Shown: positions 1 through 8,915, counted from the stretch's first letter. The stretch: 39,691 bases of DNA from Alphaproteobacteria bacterium (GCA_028277665.1 JANQFU010000062.1:1-39691), one strand, 5' to 3'. The notes: generated from the letters alone by a model not told the origin. Numbers and translations are program-made.

Positions 1-65
1 TTACTCCTTGTGAATCAAATACATCTCATTGAATCACAAAGAAATCAGTCTGTGAATCCGGAAAA

Positions 66-143
66 TTAGCTCGTTAGACGAGTTTGAGGACACTCCCTAA
101 TATATCCTTCGAGCTGAGGGTTAAGGGAAACATTCAAGGTCAT
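66..143 (-). pseudogene. remnant of a ParD-like (ribbon-helix-helix) antitoxin
   Basis: On the minus strand a strong Shine-Dalgarno (GGAGGA) lies 4 nt before an ATG that opens with MTLNVSLNPQLEGYIRE, the typical start of a ParD antitoxin (DNA-binding beta strand and first helix). The frame then ends after 25 codons at 66-68. Shifting frame around position 78-85 gives NSSNELI...RIHRLI and then a stop near position 37. This resembles the degenerate second half of the same fold, where ParD proteins usually read like SASEVIREALRLL. I read this as an antitoxin gene decayed by at least one frameshift plus substitutions. No ParE toxin is visible in the 65 bases left before the window edge. An upstream in-frame ATG at 155 is possible but has no ribosome site. 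The homology is judged by eye on a short stretch. Confidence 0.5.
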
Positions 144-175
144 GCGTTCCTCCATTTTTTTCTTTCTTTTATCAG

Positions 176-204
176 AATAACAAAAATTGTTAAATGTTGT
201 TATT
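176..204. promoter_or_regulatory. AT-rich overlapping inverted repeats upstream of the ParD-like remnant
   Basis: AATAACAA (176-183) is mirrored by TTGTTATT (197-204). A second, tighter palindrome, AACAA-AAA-TTGTT, occupies 179-191 inside it. The site lies 30-60 bp upstream of the remnant antitoxin start, where ribbon-helix-helix antitoxins bind to repress their own operon. It is much more AT-rich than its surroundings. The operator role is inferred from position and symmetry only. Confidence 0.35.
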
Positions 205-282
205 TTTTTGTTTTTCTTCTTTTCAATGATGGCGCCGGACGCTATTTTTTTATGAAATGAATGTAGAAAGGATTGCTCTCTC

Positions 283-1098
283 ATGATCGCGCCTCTCAAA
301 TTCTGGCAGGTTGATGCCTTTGCGTCCGTTCCGTTCAAGGGCAATCCGGCGGCGGTTCTTGTTCTGGATGATCCTTTGGGCGAAGACCTCATGCAAAATA
401 TTACGATTGAGATGAATCTCGCCGAGACGGCGTTCATTCTCCGCCGGGCGGGGCAGAATCCGTTGCTGCGCTGGTTTACCAGTCAGGGGGAGATTGATCT
501 TTGCGGCCATGCGACGTTGGCGAGCGCGCATATCTATCTGAGCGAAGTTGCGCCGGCGCAGACGGATGTGACGTTCGATACGAAATTTGTCGGGCCGCTC
601 CATGTTTCTAAAAATGAAAATGGCTACACGATGAATTTTCCTTCGCGGCCGGGGGAGGCTGTGGCGATCGGCGATGTGCCTGATTTCGTTATGGACGCCC
701 TGACGCCTGCGCGGCCTGTCGAGGCGCGCAAGGCCCGCGACCTGATGCTCGTTTATGATCGTGAGGTGGATGTGCGCGGGATCGAGCCGGATTTCTCGGC
801 ACTTCGAAAATATCCGCATCCAGTCATTGCCACAGCCAGATCAGACCGTTCGGAATTTGATTTCATCTCGCGCTTTTTTCATGCAGGCGATGCCGTGCCC
901 GAAGATCCGGTGACGGGCTCTGCCCATTGCACCTCCGCGCCGTACTGGGGCGGCAAGCTCGGCAAGACGGAGATGCGCGCCTGGCAAGCCTCGCCGCGCG
1001 GCGGTGCCCTTCATCTTGAGCTTCTCGGCGAGCGTGTGAATATCTCCGGTCCTGCGGTGACCGTGATTGAGGGCGTGATCAGGGCGTCACAACGTTGA
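283..1098 (+). CDS. PhzF-family isomerase
   Basis: This 271-residue protein has the PhzF / diaminopimelate-epimerase-like fold signature. Residues 18-25 read FKGNPAAV. The catalytic glutamate is in NLAETAF (about residue 48), followed by DLCGHAT (72-78). The C-terminal half repeats the pattern with EDPVTGSAH (about 207-215). Known members isomerise small acids such as the phenazine precursor DHHA, but most chromosomal PhzF homologues have unknown substrates and no phenazine genes are present here, so no substrate is assigned. The start is the ATG at 283, 10 nt after AAAGGA; the N-terminus MIAPLKFWQVDAF aligns with the family's usual beginning. The gene converges on the minus-strand RHH gene, with about 34 nt between them. 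Confidence 0.88.
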   Translation: MIAPLKFWQVDAFASVPFKGNPAAVLVLDDPLGEDLMQNITIEMNLAETAFILRRAGQNPLLRWFTSQGEIDLCGHATLASAHIYLSEVAPAQTDVTFDTKFVGPLHVSKNENGYTMNFPSRPGEAVAIGDVPDFVMDALTPARPVEARKARDLMLVYDREVDVRGIEPDFSALRKYPHPVIATARSDRSEFDFISRFFHAGDAVPEDPVTGSAHCTSAPYWGGKLGKTEMRAWQASPRGGALHLELLGERVNISGPAVTVIEGVIRASQR

Positions 1099-1132
1099 CA
1101 GCCACACGAGTGCGGCGGCACTGGCGAGCAGG

Positions 1133-1345
1133 TCATTTAATCTCTTCTTTGAGTTTTGTGAGGACGTATAGCCTTAACGCACTGGAGAGGTTCGTGTCCG
1201 GCGGCTTCTGTGCGTCGATGTTTGCGGTGAGCGCACTGAGCGAGCGGCCTTCCTGCTGCGCCAGACGTTTGATTTCGTCCCAGAACGCGTCTTCGAGTGT
1301 GACGGAGGTTGCGTGGCCGGCAATGGTGATCGAGCGTTTTTTCAT
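1133..1345 (-). CDS. ribbon-helix-helix domain protein (RHH_4 type)
   Basis: A 70-residue protein starting MKKRSITIAGHATSVTLE, followed by a helix-rich stretch with WDEIKRLAQQEGRSLSAL and a leucine-rich tail. This is the alphaproteobacterial ribbon-helix-helix family (PF13467-like), single-domain proteins thought to bind DNA; their targets are mostly unknown. The reading frame stays open upstream to 1417, but that extension would run into fumC, and the family starts at the MKKR methionine, so 1345 is chosen. No clear Shine-Dalgarno is visible. It is the last gene of the ydcH-purE-purK-fumC series, 32 nt after fumC, so it is probably co-transcribed and may depend on that transcript. Confidence 0.75.
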   Translation of the reverse strand: MKKRSITIAGHATSVTLEDAFWDEIKRLAQQEGRSLSALTANIDAQKPPDTNLSSALRLYVLTKLKEEIK

Positions 1346-1377
1346 AGCGATTCTGTGAAGGGGAGTGGCCTTTCTTT

Positions 1378-2841
1378 TTAGTCTTTCGGGGCGATCATAT
1401 CGTTCGGACGGACCCATTGGTCGAATTGTTCTGCGGTCAGGAGGCCGAGAGCCGTTCCGGCTTCTTTGAGCGTTGTGCCGTCGGCGTGGGCTTTTTTGGC
1501 GATTTTCGCTGCGTTGTCATAGCCGATATGCGGGTTCAGGGCGGTGACGAGCATGAGCGAGTTTTGCATCAGCTCCGCGATGCGTTCCCGGTTCGGCTCG
1601 ATCCCGCTGACGCATTTTTCCGTGAAGCTGTTCATGCCGTCGGCGAGCAGGCGGATTGATTGCAAGACATTGTAAATCATGACCGGTTTGAAAACGTTGA
1701 GCTCCATATGCCCGTTGCTTCCGGCGATGGTGACGGTAGTATGATTTCCCATAATCTGGGTGCATATCATGGTCATTGCTTCGCATTGCGTCGGGTTGAC
1801 TTTGCCGGGCATGATCGAGGATCCGGGCTCGTTCGCCGGCAGGATCAATTCGCCCAGGCCGCTGCGCGGGCCGGAGCCGAGGAGGCGGAGATCGTTTGCG
1901 ATTTTCATCAGGCTGACCGCCAGCGTGTTCATGGCTCCGGATAGCTCGACCATCGCGTCATGGGCGGCGAGAGCTTCGAATTTGTTTTCGGCTGTGACGA
2001 AATCGAGCCCTGTGATGTTGGCGACTTTTTGTGCAAAGATTTCGGCAAATCCCGCTTTGCTGTTGAGGCCCGTCCCGACGGCCGTTCCGCCCTGCGCGAG
2101 TTGCATGAGGCGGGGCAGGGTGGTGCGGATCCGGTCCAGCCCGTACCGGATCTGGGTCGCGTAGCCCGAGAATTCCTGACCGAGGGTCAAGGGGGTCGCG
2201 TCCTGAAGATGCGTGCGGCCGATTTTGATGATATCGGAGAATGAAGCTGCTTTTTCCTCAAGTGCCTTGTTGAGACGTTCAAGGGCCGGAATCAGGTCGT
2301 GATGCGCCTGTTCTGCGGCGGCGATATGCATGACCGCCGGAAACGTGTCGTTTGAGGACTGACCCATATTGACGTGGTCGTTCGGGTGGACGGGCGTTTT
2401 GCTTCCCCGGACTCCGCCGAGGATTTCGATGGCCCGGTTGGCGATGACCTCGTTCGCGTTCATATTCGTTTGTGTGCCGGAGCCCGTTTGCCAGACGACG
2501 AGCGGGAAATGGTTGCTCAATGTGCCGTCAATAACGTCGTCGGCGGCTTCGATGATCGCCAGAGCCAGAGGTTCGGGCAGGGTTCCGAGCTCTGCGTTTG
2601 TCAGGGCGGCGGCTTTTTTCTGGATGCCGAGGGCCCGGACGATCGGGGCGGGCATGGTTTCCGTGCCGATTTTGAAGTTTTGCAGGGATCTTTGGGTTTG
2701 CGCGCCCCAGTAACTGTCTGCCGGAACGTCTATTTCTCCGATGGAGTCCGTTTCCGTGCGGGTTTGCTGAAAATTATCCGCTGTTGCCGGTATGGCCGAG
2801 GAATTTTCGGATGATGCCGTCTGTGGCCGGATCGGTGTCAT
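1378..2841 (-). CDS. fumC: fumarate hydratase, class II
   Basis: Catalyses reversible hydration of fumarate to malate in the TCA cycle; the class II enzymes are iron-independent cytoplasmic tetramers. At 487 residues it is slightly longer than the usual ~465. The fumarase/aspartase signature [11 protein letters not shown] is present near residues 338-348, and the N-terminal core [16 protein letters not shown] begins only at about residue 28. The first ~26 residues ([11 protein letters not shown]...) look non-homologous. The start is supported by an excellent AAGGAG-GAGAGG ribosome site just before ATG 2841. The 5' end overlaps the 3' end of purK by 68 nt in another frame, which explains the extra N-terminal segment and suggests translational coupling to purK. 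Confidence 0.95.
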   Translation of the reverse strand: MTPIRPQTASSENSSAIPATADNFQQTRTETDSIGEIDVPADSYWGAQTQRSLQNFKIGTETMPAPIVRALGIQKKAAALTNAELGTLPEPLALAIIEAADDVIDGTLSNHFPLVVWQTGSGTQTNMNANEVIANRAIEILGGVRGSKTPVHPNDHVNMGQSSNDTFPAVMHIAAAEQAHHDLIPALERLNKALEEKAASFSDIIKIGRTHLQDATPLTLGQEFSGYATQIRYGLDRIRTTLPRLMQLAQGGTAVGTGLNSKAGFAEIFAQKVANITGLDFVTAENKFEALAAHDAMVELSGAMNTLAVSLMKIANDLRLLGSGPRSGLGELILPANEPGSSIMPGKVNPTQCEAMTMICTQIMGNHTTVTIAGSNGHMELNVFKPVMIYNVLQSIRLLADGMNSFTEKCVSGIEPNRERIAELMQNSLMLVTALNPHIGYDNAAKIAKKAHADGTTLKEAGTALGLLTAEQFDQWVRPNDMIAPKD

Positions 2842-3916
2842 TTTGACCTCTCTCCTTCAGGATTGTCACGTGGCCCATTTTTCGCCCTGTTCTGGACTCT
2901 TGCTTGCCGTAGAAATGGATGCAAGCGTTTTTTGCTTCATAGAACGGCGCGACATAGGGGAGGTCTTCTCCGAGGACGTTCAACATCACGGCATCCGAGT
3001 GACGGGCCGGCACGCCTATCGGGAGGCCGCAGACCGTGCGGACGTGCTGCTCGAATTGTGAGCAGGCGCAGGCGTTTATCGTCCAGTGGCCGGAATTGTG
3101 CGTTCTCGGGGCGATCTCGTTGGCCAGCAGGCGGCCGTCGGGGCACAGGAACATCTCGAGGGCCAGAACGCCGGTCAGGTCGACGGCTTCGGCCAGAAGC
3201 TCACAGAGTTTGCGTGCATGCGCGGCTGTGCGCTCTGGAATTTGTGCCGGGACGATTGTGCGGGAGAGGATGTGATTCCTGTGTTCGTTTTGCACCGGGC
3301 CGTAAAAGGCCATCTGGCCGAGTCGGTCCCGGGCGATGATGGCCGAGATTTCACAGGAGAAGGGGACGATGTCTTCGCAAATCAGTTCTGTCGCGCCGAG
3401 TTTGGCCCATGTTTCATAAATATCGTCGCCAAGTTTATATTTTAACTGGCCTTTTCCGTCGTATCCGAAGCGTGTCGTTTTCAGGATCGCTTCTCTCGCA
3501 CCGATGGCGTTCAGAGCCGGGATGATGTCGTCCGCGCTTTTGATTTCGGCCCATTTGGCCGTTGGGATACCGATATCGTTCAGAAAGCTCTTTTCGCGGA
3601 CCCTGTGTTGCGTGATTTCGATCAGGCGGTCGTCGGGATAGACGGGTTTGTGTTTTTGAATGAAGCGGATCGTCTCAACCGGAATGTTTTCAAATTCATA
3701 AGAAACAACATCAACTTCGTCGCAGAACATTTTGATCTTATTTATATTTTCATAGTTTCCAATTGTGGTTTTACAAGCGACCTGTTCGGCCGGTCCGTTA
3801 CTCTCGGGCGTATAGATATGTGTGCGAATGCCCAGATTTGCTGCGGCGAGGGCGCTCATACGCCCTAACTGACCGCCGCCGAGGATTCCCAGTCTTTTTG
3901 AGGTTTGCGGGATCAT
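2774..3916 (-). CDS. purK: 5-(carboxyamino)imidazole ribonucleotide synthase
   Basis: ATP-grasp enzyme that carboxylates aminoimidazole ribonucleotide with bicarbonate and ATP to N5-CAIR in de novo purine synthesis. It has 380 residues, normal for PurK. The N-terminal Rossmann-like segment [11 protein letters not shown] is at residues 9-19. The central ATP-grasp region includes [15 protein letters not shown], and [16 protein letters not shown] is the conserved C-terminal metal/ATP signature of the family. Its start codon overlaps the purE stop by 4 nt (ATGA) and its 3' end lies inside fumC. The purE-purK order matches the two-step bacterial route, in which PurK feeds N5-CAIR to PurE. Confidence 0.95.
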   Translation of the reverse strand: MIPQTSKRLGILGGGQLGRMSALAAANLGIRTHIYTPESNGPAEQVACKTTIGNYENINKIKMFCDEVDVVSYEFENIPVETIRFIQKHKPVYPDDRLIEITQHRVREKSFLNDIGIPTAKWAEIKSADDIIPALNAIGAREAILKTTRFGYDGKGQLKYKLGDDIYETWAKLGATELICEDIVPFSCEISAIIARDRLGQMAFYGPVQNEHRNHILSRTIVPAQIPERTAAHARKLCELLAEAVDLTGVLALEMFLCPDGRLLANEIAPRTHNSGHWTINACACSQFEQHVRTVCGLPIGVPARHSDAVMLNVLGEDLPYVAPFYEAKNACIHFYGKQESRTGRKMGHVTILKERGQNDTDPATDGIIRKFLGHTGNSG

Positions 3917-4416
3917 GCGACATCTTCCGGGATATCGGCGACGCTGTCTGTTAACGATTTTCGATATTTTTTATATTTCAGCATGATATCGTCGTTACTT
4001 AATCCAATAATTGAAGCGGCGAGGAGGGCGGCGTTTTTGGCGCCGGATTTGCCGACGGCCAGTGTGCCGACCGGGATTCCGCCGGGCATCTGGACGATGG
4101 ACAAGAGGCTGTCGAGGCCCTGCATGAATTTTGTTTTGACGGGGACGCCGAGGACGGGAATGGATGTCAGGGAGGCCGTTATGCCGGGGAGGTGGGCCGC
4201 GCCGCCCGCGCCGGCGATGATGACTTTCAGGCCCCGCGCTTCCGCCGTTTTTGCGTATTCGTACATGCGGTCCGGGGTCCGGTGTGCGGAGACGATCCGT
4301 TTTTCGTAGGGGACTTCCAGTTCATCAAGGATTTCCGCCGCGTGAGAGAAGGTCGGCCAGTCGGAGTTGCTGCCCATAATAATACCGACAAGCGGATTTT
4401 TGTTTATGTCTGCCAT
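3913..4416 (-). CDS. purE: N5-carboxyaminoimidazole ribonucleotide mutase, class I
   Basis: Converts N5-CAIR, made by the adjacent PurK, to CAIR in purine synthesis. The protein has 167 residues, standard for class I PurE. Diagnostic motifs are MGSNSDW (14-20), the active-site SAHRTPD (43-49) and [10 protein letters not shown] (about 69-78). Presence of PurK next door supports class I (mutase) rather than the class II carboxylase. It follows ydcH by 24 nt and overlaps purK by 4 nt, so the three genes are probably one transcript. Confidence 0.95.
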   Translation of the reverse strand: MADINKNPLVGIIMGSNSDWPTFSHAAEILDELEVPYEKRIVSAHRTPDRMYEYAKTAEARGLKVIIAGAGGAAHLPGITASLTSIPVLGVPVKTKFMQGLDSLLSIVQMPGGIPVGTLAVGKSGAKNAALLAASIIGLSNDDIMLKYKKYRKSLTDSVADIPEDVA

Positions 4417-4440
4417 GATGTGTCCGTCTGTTTAAACTGT

Positions 4441-4644
4441 CTATGCGATGATATCCGGCAAAAGGCCGCTTTCGAGCTTCTGAATCATATCCTTGAGCCA
4501 GAGTTTTTTCTTTTTCAGGCGCTGGAGCATGATAAAATCGATGGGCTGGCCGCTGTTCATCAGGCGGTCGATGACCTCGTCTAGATCCTGGTGCTCGCGC
4601 TGATATTCTGCAAGTTTTTCACGGAGTTGGTCTTCATCTTCCAT
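4441..4644 (-). CDS. DUF465 / YdcH-family small protein
   Basis: A 67-residue, highly charged, almost wholly helical protein. It has the YdcH/DUF465 pattern: an N-terminal helix with LREKLAEYQREHQDLDEVI, a short turn with SGQPIDF, then LQRLKKKKLWLKDMI. Members are small coiled-coil-forming proteins widespread in proteobacteria with no established function. It appears to be the first gene of the purE-purK-fumC operon, 24 nt upstream of purE. The start is the only suitable methionine; no strong ribosome site is visible. Confidence 0.82.
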   Translation of the reverse strand: MEDEDQLREKLAEYQREHQDLDEVIDRLMNSGQPIDFIMLQRLKKKKLWLKDMIQKLESGLLPDIIA

Positions 4645-4780
4645 AGGCCGGATTTTCTGTGTTCGTTGGATTGACCGGAGGCGCAGTATAACAGAAAAAC
4701 CTGTTCAGCGGTAGATTTTCGTTGAGTCTTTTTTTGTGTGTCTTTTGAAAGGTGCGGCGTGATCCCCTGTGGACAGCGGC

Positions 4781-4808
4781 TTGCGGAAAAGGTAAAAGCT
4801 AGGATAAC
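4781..4808 (+). promoter_or_regulatory. possible sigma70-type promoter for pfk
   Basis: TTGCGG (4781-4786) and GATAAC (4803-4808) are separated by 16 nt, about 100 nt upstream of the pfk start, in the divergent gap between ydcH and pfk. The match to TTGACA/TATAAT is partial and was found by eye. The rest of the 4645-4905 gap shows nothing else I can name. Confidence 0.25.
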
Positions 4809-4905
4809 AGTCTCGCCGGGAAGAGGAGGGCGATTCTCTGTTGCTGAAAGTTTCTAGAGCCGTTCGGCATTTTGTTTCATTCAAGAGGGGATGGAGAACA
4901 TCATC

Positions 4906-5991
4906 ATGAGTATAAAGAAAATCGGAATTCTGACGAGCGGCGGCGATTGCGCAGGGCTGAATGCGGCTATTCGTGCGGCGGTTCATCGTGCGCATCTCCT
5001 GGGATGGGAGACGATCGGCCTGACCAACGGGACGGCCGGTCTGTTGAACGCAGAGCCGTCATACCGCGTTCTGAAACCCGGCGATTTTGACGGATCGGTG
5101 ATGCGTCAGGGCGGGACGATTCTCGGCTCCACCAACAAAAACAACCCGTTTGCCTTTCCGATGCCGGACGGCACGGTCAAGGACCGCTCGGATGAAATTA
5201 TCGAAGGCTTCAAGAAACTGGAGCTGGACGCCGTCGTGACGATCGGCGGGGACGGCAGTTTTGCGATTATCGGCGAACTGGCGCGCAAGGGCGGGATTAA
5301 AATGGTCGGGATTCCGAAAACGATCGATAACGATCTCGGCATGACGGAGGTTTCCATCGGTTTCGACACGGCCGTGACGGTGGCGACCGAGGCGCTGGAC
5401 CGCCTTCAGCCGACGGCGGCGAGCCATGACCGGGTCATGATCCTCGAGGTGATGGGGCGCGATGCCGGGCATATTGCAACGTCCGCCGGGATTGCCGGCG
5501 GAGCGGATGTCATCCTGATCCCCGAGATCACGTATTCGATTGAAAATCTTACGGCCAAGATTGAAAGCGTTAAGAAATCCGGGCGGAATTTCGCCCTGAT
5601 TATCGTGTCCGAGGCCGTCAAGACGCCGGACGGAAAGCCGGCCCAGATGGAATATGCGGACGGCGAGAAACGATATGGCGGGATCAGCCATTATCTTTGC
5701 GCCAAACTGGCCGAAGTGTCCGGCGTTGAGGCGCGGACGACCATTCTCGGCCATGTGCAGCGCGGCGGCGCGCCGACTTATACGGATCGCATGATTGCTT
5801 CGGCGTTCGGGGTGCGGGCGGTCGACCTGATCAATGAAGGCAAATTCGACCGGATGGTTGCCTGGCAGAACCGCCAGGTTATCGATGTGCCGATCGAGGA
5901 CGCGATCAAAACCTATCAGCAGGTCGATATCCACGGGACGCTGGTCCATACGGCGCGGGCGCTCGGGATTTATATCGGGGACGATGAGTGA
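4906..5991 (+). CDS. pfkA: 6-phosphofructokinase (PfkA family, group III-like)
   Basis: Phosphorylates fructose-6-phosphate to fructose-1,6-bisphosphate, the committing step of Embden-Meyerhof glycolysis. The chosen start (ATG 4906) is 9 nt after GGAG and gives about 361 residues; an in-frame ATG at 4891 is preceded too closely by GAGGGG. N-terminal nucleotide motif GILTSGGDCAGLNA, then GGDGS near residue 114 and PKTIDNDLG near 137. In this family a glycine in the last G of GGDG favours ATP, whereas Asp there marks PPi enzymes. The lysine in PKTIDND (Gly in E. coli PfkA) is common in PPi and group III enzymes. I therefore predict an ATP-dependent group III enzyme, but PPi use is not excluded. 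GHVQRGGAPT near the C-terminus is the sugar-phosphate-binding loop. Confidence 0.92.
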   Translation: MSIKKIGILTSGGDCAGLNAAIRAAVHRAHLLGWETIGLTNGTAGLLNAEPSYRVLKPGDFDGSVMRQGGTILGSTNKNNPFAFPMPDGTVKDRSDEIIEGFKKLELDAVVTIGGDGSFAIIGELARKGGIKMVGIPKTIDNDLGMTEVSIGFDTAVTVATEALDRLQPTAASHDRVMILEVMGRDAGHIATSAGIAGGADVILIPEITYSIENLTAKIESVKKSGRNFALIIVSEAVKTPDGKPAQMEYADGEKRYGGISHYLCAKLAEVSGVEARTTILGHVQRGGAPTYTDRMIASAFGVRAVDLINEGKFDRMVAWQNRQVIDVPIEDAIKTYQQVDIHGTLVHTARALGIYIGDDE

Positions 5992-6014
5992 GCAGCGGAC
6001 AGGTTTGAATTTGA

Positions 6015-6563
6015 ATGCTTTATGTGCAGCAATCTCTGGGGCCGGATGAGGAGCTGATCCATGTGGGCCGGTTCCACTGGATGTACACGTTTTCTGCGAT
6101 GATGAGTATTTTCTGGGGGTTCTTTTTTTGCATCGCCATTCTTGTCGGCGCACTCTACCTTCAGCGTTTTACGGGGTTTCATTTCTGGTCTTCGGAAATG
6201 CCGTATGATGCTTCCGGTCTGGAGCGTCTGCGCGCTCTCAATCCATATCTTAAATTTTTTGCTTTCTTGATGTTCGTCATGGGGTTATACCGTTTTGCTC
6301 ATATGATGGTGATCAAGGCGACGACCGAGATCGCGATCACGAATAACCGTCTTGTTTATAAAACCGGGCTTCTTGCCCGTTATGTCGGCGAGATCAGTAT
6401 CGACCGGATCGAAGGAGTCAATCTTCTTCAGGGCATTCTCGGGAGGCTTTTGAATTACGGGCGGGTCATGATCCGCGGTATGGGGGTCGGTGAACTTGTT
6501 TTGCCCCCCATCGAGGATCCGGTCGCTTTCCGCAAAGCCATTGAAAAGGCGCGGTCTACATGA
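6015..6563 (+). CDS. PH-domain (bPH2/YdbS-type) membrane protein 1
   Basis: A 182-residue protein with two hydrophobic segments (about residues 27-50 and 76-97), followed by a bacterial pleckstrin-homology-like domain (PF03703-like). The typical run is ITNNRLVYKTGLL, then ISIDRIEGVNLLQGILGR and YGRVMIRGMG. The PH-like domain should face the cytoplasm. Function of this family is poorly known; YdbS/YdbT pairs of Bacillus have been linked to antimicrobial-peptide resistance. The gene follows pfk by 23 nt and overlaps the next PH-domain gene by 4 nt, so the two products probably act together. The start is the ATG at 6015, with a weak ACAGG upstream. Confidence 0.82.
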   Translation: MLYVQQSLGPDEELIHVGRFHWMYTFSAMMSIFWGFFFCIAILVGALYLQRFTGFHFWSSEMPYDASGLERLRALNPYLKFFAFLMFVMGLYRFAHMMVIKATTEIAITNNRLVYKTGLLARYVGEISIDRIEGVNLLQGILGRLLNYGRVMIRGMGVGELVLPPIEDPVAFRKAIEKARST

Positions 6564-7081
6564 CGCATGAAGGAGAGTCCACGGCTGAAAGCCTGAGCCA
6601 TCGATCCTCTTCCCGGACGGCGACGGAAGATCCCGACCTGCAGTCGGCATTGATGCCGGATGAGGTTGTTCTGTATCGCGGGATCGTTCACTGGGGGATT
6701 TACTGGAAATCCGGGTTTTTGACGGGAGCAGGATTCCTCATTGCCCTTCCGGCGCTTAATCTTGGGCTTGTTCTGATGTTTTTCGGTGTTTTGGGGCTTG
6801 TCCTTGCGACGTTGACCCGGCATTATCTGATGCTGGTGCTGACGGACCGGCGCGTCCTTATCCGCTACGGCGTGATCCAGCTTGAGTTTGTCGAACTTCG
6901 ATTTTCCCAGATTGAGAGCGTCGAGGTTTCGCGCTCGATTATGGCGCGTTTTCTCGGATATTCCGCCGTGGTCGTTATGGGGACGGGGCAGAGGATCGCG
7001 ATGGTTCCCTATATCGCCAACGGCGTCCAGTTCCGGCGGACGCTGAACAACATTCTCCTCAAGAGAGAAGCCCGGCAATAA
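6560..7081 (+). CDS. PH-domain (bPH2/YdbT-type) membrane protein 2
   Basis: A 173-residue partner of the preceding gene, translationally coupled through an ATGA overlap. A ~30-residue polar N-terminus precedes two transmembrane segments (about residues 52-70 and 72-95, with FLTGAGFLIALPALNLG and LVLMFFGVLGLVLA). The PH-like domain follows: LTDRRVLIRYGVIQLE, LRFSQIESVEVSRSI and YSAVVVMGTG. It shares domain order with its neighbour but little obvious sequence identity, so the pair is either an old duplication or a conserved heterodimer. No enzymatic motif is visible. Confidence 0.82.
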   Translation: MTHEGESTAESLSHRSSSRTATEDPDLQSALMPDEVVLYRGIVHWGIYWKSGFLTGAGFLIALPALNLGLVLMFFGVLGLVLATLTRHYLMLVLTDRRVLIRYGVIQLEFVELRFSQIESVEVSRSIMARFLGYSAVVVMGTGQRIAMVPYIANGVQFRRTLNNILLKREARQ

Positions 7082-7120
7082 TGAAAGAAACGTAAAATCA
7101 AAAAGAAGGAGTGCGTCGTT

Positions 7121-8857
7121 ATGGCGGATGGAAAAAAATCGAAATGGGATAAATCAAAACTGATCAGCCGCTATGTGACCGAAGGGCCGAAAGCCGCGGC
7201 CGCGCGCTCGTATCTTTATGCCATGGGGCTGACGGAAGAGCAGATCCACCAGCCGTTGATCGGGGTCGCGACGTGCTGGAACGAGGCGGCGCCGTGTAAT
7301 ATTGCGCTGAGCCGTCAGGCGAAATCCGTTAAGGCCGGTGTGGATGCCCAGGAAGGGACGCCGCGCGAGTTTACAACGATTACCGTGACGGACGGGATTG
7401 CAATGGGGCATGAAGGGATGCGCTCCTCGCTTGTGTCCCGGGACGTGATCGCCGATTCCGTCGAGTTAACGATGCGCGGGCACTGCTATGACGGGCTTGT
7501 GGGACTTGCCGGATGTGACAAGTCTCTGCCGGGGATGATGATGGCGATGGTGCGCCTGAACGTGCCGTCCGTCTTCATGTATGGCGGGACGATCCTGCCC
7601 GGAAAGTTCCGGGGGAAGGATGTGACCGTTATCGATGTGTTCGAAGGGATCGGGAAACACGCGACCGGCGAGTTTTCGGATAAAGATCTTAAGGAAATGG
7701 AATGCTGCGCCTGTCCGGGGGCCGGTGCATGCGGGGGTCAGTTTACGGCCAATACGATGGCATGCGTCTCCGAGGCGATCGGTCTGGCGCTGCCTGGATC
7801 GGCCGGGGCGCCTGCACCTTATGAGAGCCGGGATGAATATGCGCGCGCCTCGGGTGAGGCTGTGATGAACCTGATCCGCAACGGCGGGCCGCGTCCACGC
7901 GATATCGTGACCCGGGAATCCCTTGAGAATGCGGCAGCGGTCGTCGCCGCAACGGGCGGGTCCACGAATGCCGCATTGCACCTCCCTGCGCTTGCGAACG
8001 AGGCCGGAATTTCCTTCGATCTTTTTGACGTCGCCGAGATCTTCAGGCGCACGCCGTATATCACGGACATGAAGCCGGGCGGGAAATATGTGGCGCTTGA
8101 TCTGTTCCGGATCGGCGGGGTGTCCGCCGTTCTGAAAGAATTGCTGGATAACGGGTTTATTCACGGGGACTGCGTGACCGTGACCGGGAAGACGATGGCC
8201 GAAAACCTGAAGGATCAGACCTTTCCAAAAGACCAGGATGTTCTGTATCCGGTCAAAACGCCGATTCACCCGAGCGGCGGGGTCGTCGGGCTGAAAGGCA
8301 ATCTTGCGCCGGACGGGGCGATTGTCAAAATCGCCGGGCTGAAAGAGCTTGTGTTTGAAGGCCCTGCCCGGGTTTTCGATTCCGAGGAAGCGTGTTTTGA
8401 TGCCGTGCAGCGCCGGGATTACAAAGAGGGCGACGTTCTTGTTATCCGTTATGAAGGTCCGAAAGGCGGACCCGGGATGCGGGAGATGCTCTCCACGACG
8501 GGCGCGCTCTATGGGCAAGGGACCGGCGGGAAGGTCGCGCTTCTCACGGATGGCCGCTTTTCCGGCGGGACGCGCGGGTTCTGTATCGGCCATGTCGGGC
8601 CGGAGGCGGCGGTCGGCGGGCCGATTGCGTTGATTGAGGATGGCGATATCATCCGGATCGATGCCAATGCCGGAACGCTGGATGTCAAGCTTAGCGATGA
8701 TGAGCTTGAGGCGCGCCGGAAAAACTGGACGTCCCGCGTCAATATGTACCAGTCCGGGGCGCTCTGGCGGTACGTCCAGACCGTGGGCGGCGCACGAAAC
8801 GGGGCTGTGACGCATCCGGGGGCCAAAAAAGAGCGACATATTTACGCGGATTTGTAA
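7121..8857 (+). CDS. ilvD: dihydroxy-acid dehydratase
   Basis: Dehydrates 2,3-dihydroxy-isovalerate and 2,3-dihydroxy-3-methylvalerate to the 2-keto acids that IlvE transaminates to valine and isoleucine. The 578-residue length is normal. Iron-sulfur ligands are seen in [21 protein letters not shown] and CPGAGACGG. The first motif is the form found in plant and many alphaproteobacterial [2Fe-2S] enzymes, rather than the oxygen-labile [4Fe-4S] E. coli type; the cluster type is inferred from that similarity. The C-terminal [11 protein letters not shown] is the other family signature. The ATG at 7121 follows AAGGAG at a good distance. The gene is downstream of the PH-domain pair on the same strand. 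Confidence 0.96.
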   Translation: MADGKKSKWDKSKLISRYVTEGPKAAAARSYLYAMGLTEEQIHQPLIGVATCWNEAAPCNIALSRQAKSVKAGVDAQEGTPREFTTITVTDGIAMGHEGMRSSLVSRDVIADSVELTMRGHCYDGLVGLAGCDKSLPGMMMAMVRLNVPSVFMYGGTILPGKFRGKDVTVIDVFEGIGKHATGEFSDKDLKEMECCACPGAGACGGQFTANTMACVSEAIGLALPGSAGAPAPYESRDEYARASGEAVMNLIRNGGPRPRDIVTRESLENAAAVVAATGGSTNAALHLPALANEAGISFDLFDVAEIFRRTPYITDMKPGGKYVALDLFRIGGVSAVLKELLDNGFIHGDCVTVTGKTMAENLKDQTFPKDQDVLYPVKTPIHPSGGVVGLKGNLAPDGAIVKIAGLKELVFEGPARVFDSEEACFDAVQRRDYKEGDVLVIRYEGPKGGPGMREMLSTTGALYGQGTGGKVALLTDGRFSGGTRGFCIGHVGPEAAVGGPIALIEDGDIIRIDANAGTLDVKLSDDELEARRKNWTSRVNMYQSGALWRYVQTVGGARNGAVTHPGAKKERHIYADL

Positions 8858-8915
8858 GCGTTTTTGAGGGGGCGGCACGGCTTTTTGAAAGCCTTTCTTA
8901 ACGATTTGCCGACAT

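Noticed and set aside
66-437. 123-residue minus-strand frame running from phzF into the antitoxin remnant
   Set aside because: Only its last ~25 residues after a ribosome site look like a protein; the upstream part is antisense to phzF.
4705-4995. 96-residue minus-strand frame in the ydcH-pfk gap
   Set aside because: Low-complexity, no ribosome site and overlaps the pfk start.
5059-6153. 364-residue open frame antisense to pfk
   Set aside because: Covers the certain pfk gene and the start of the PH-domain gene; no homology by eye.
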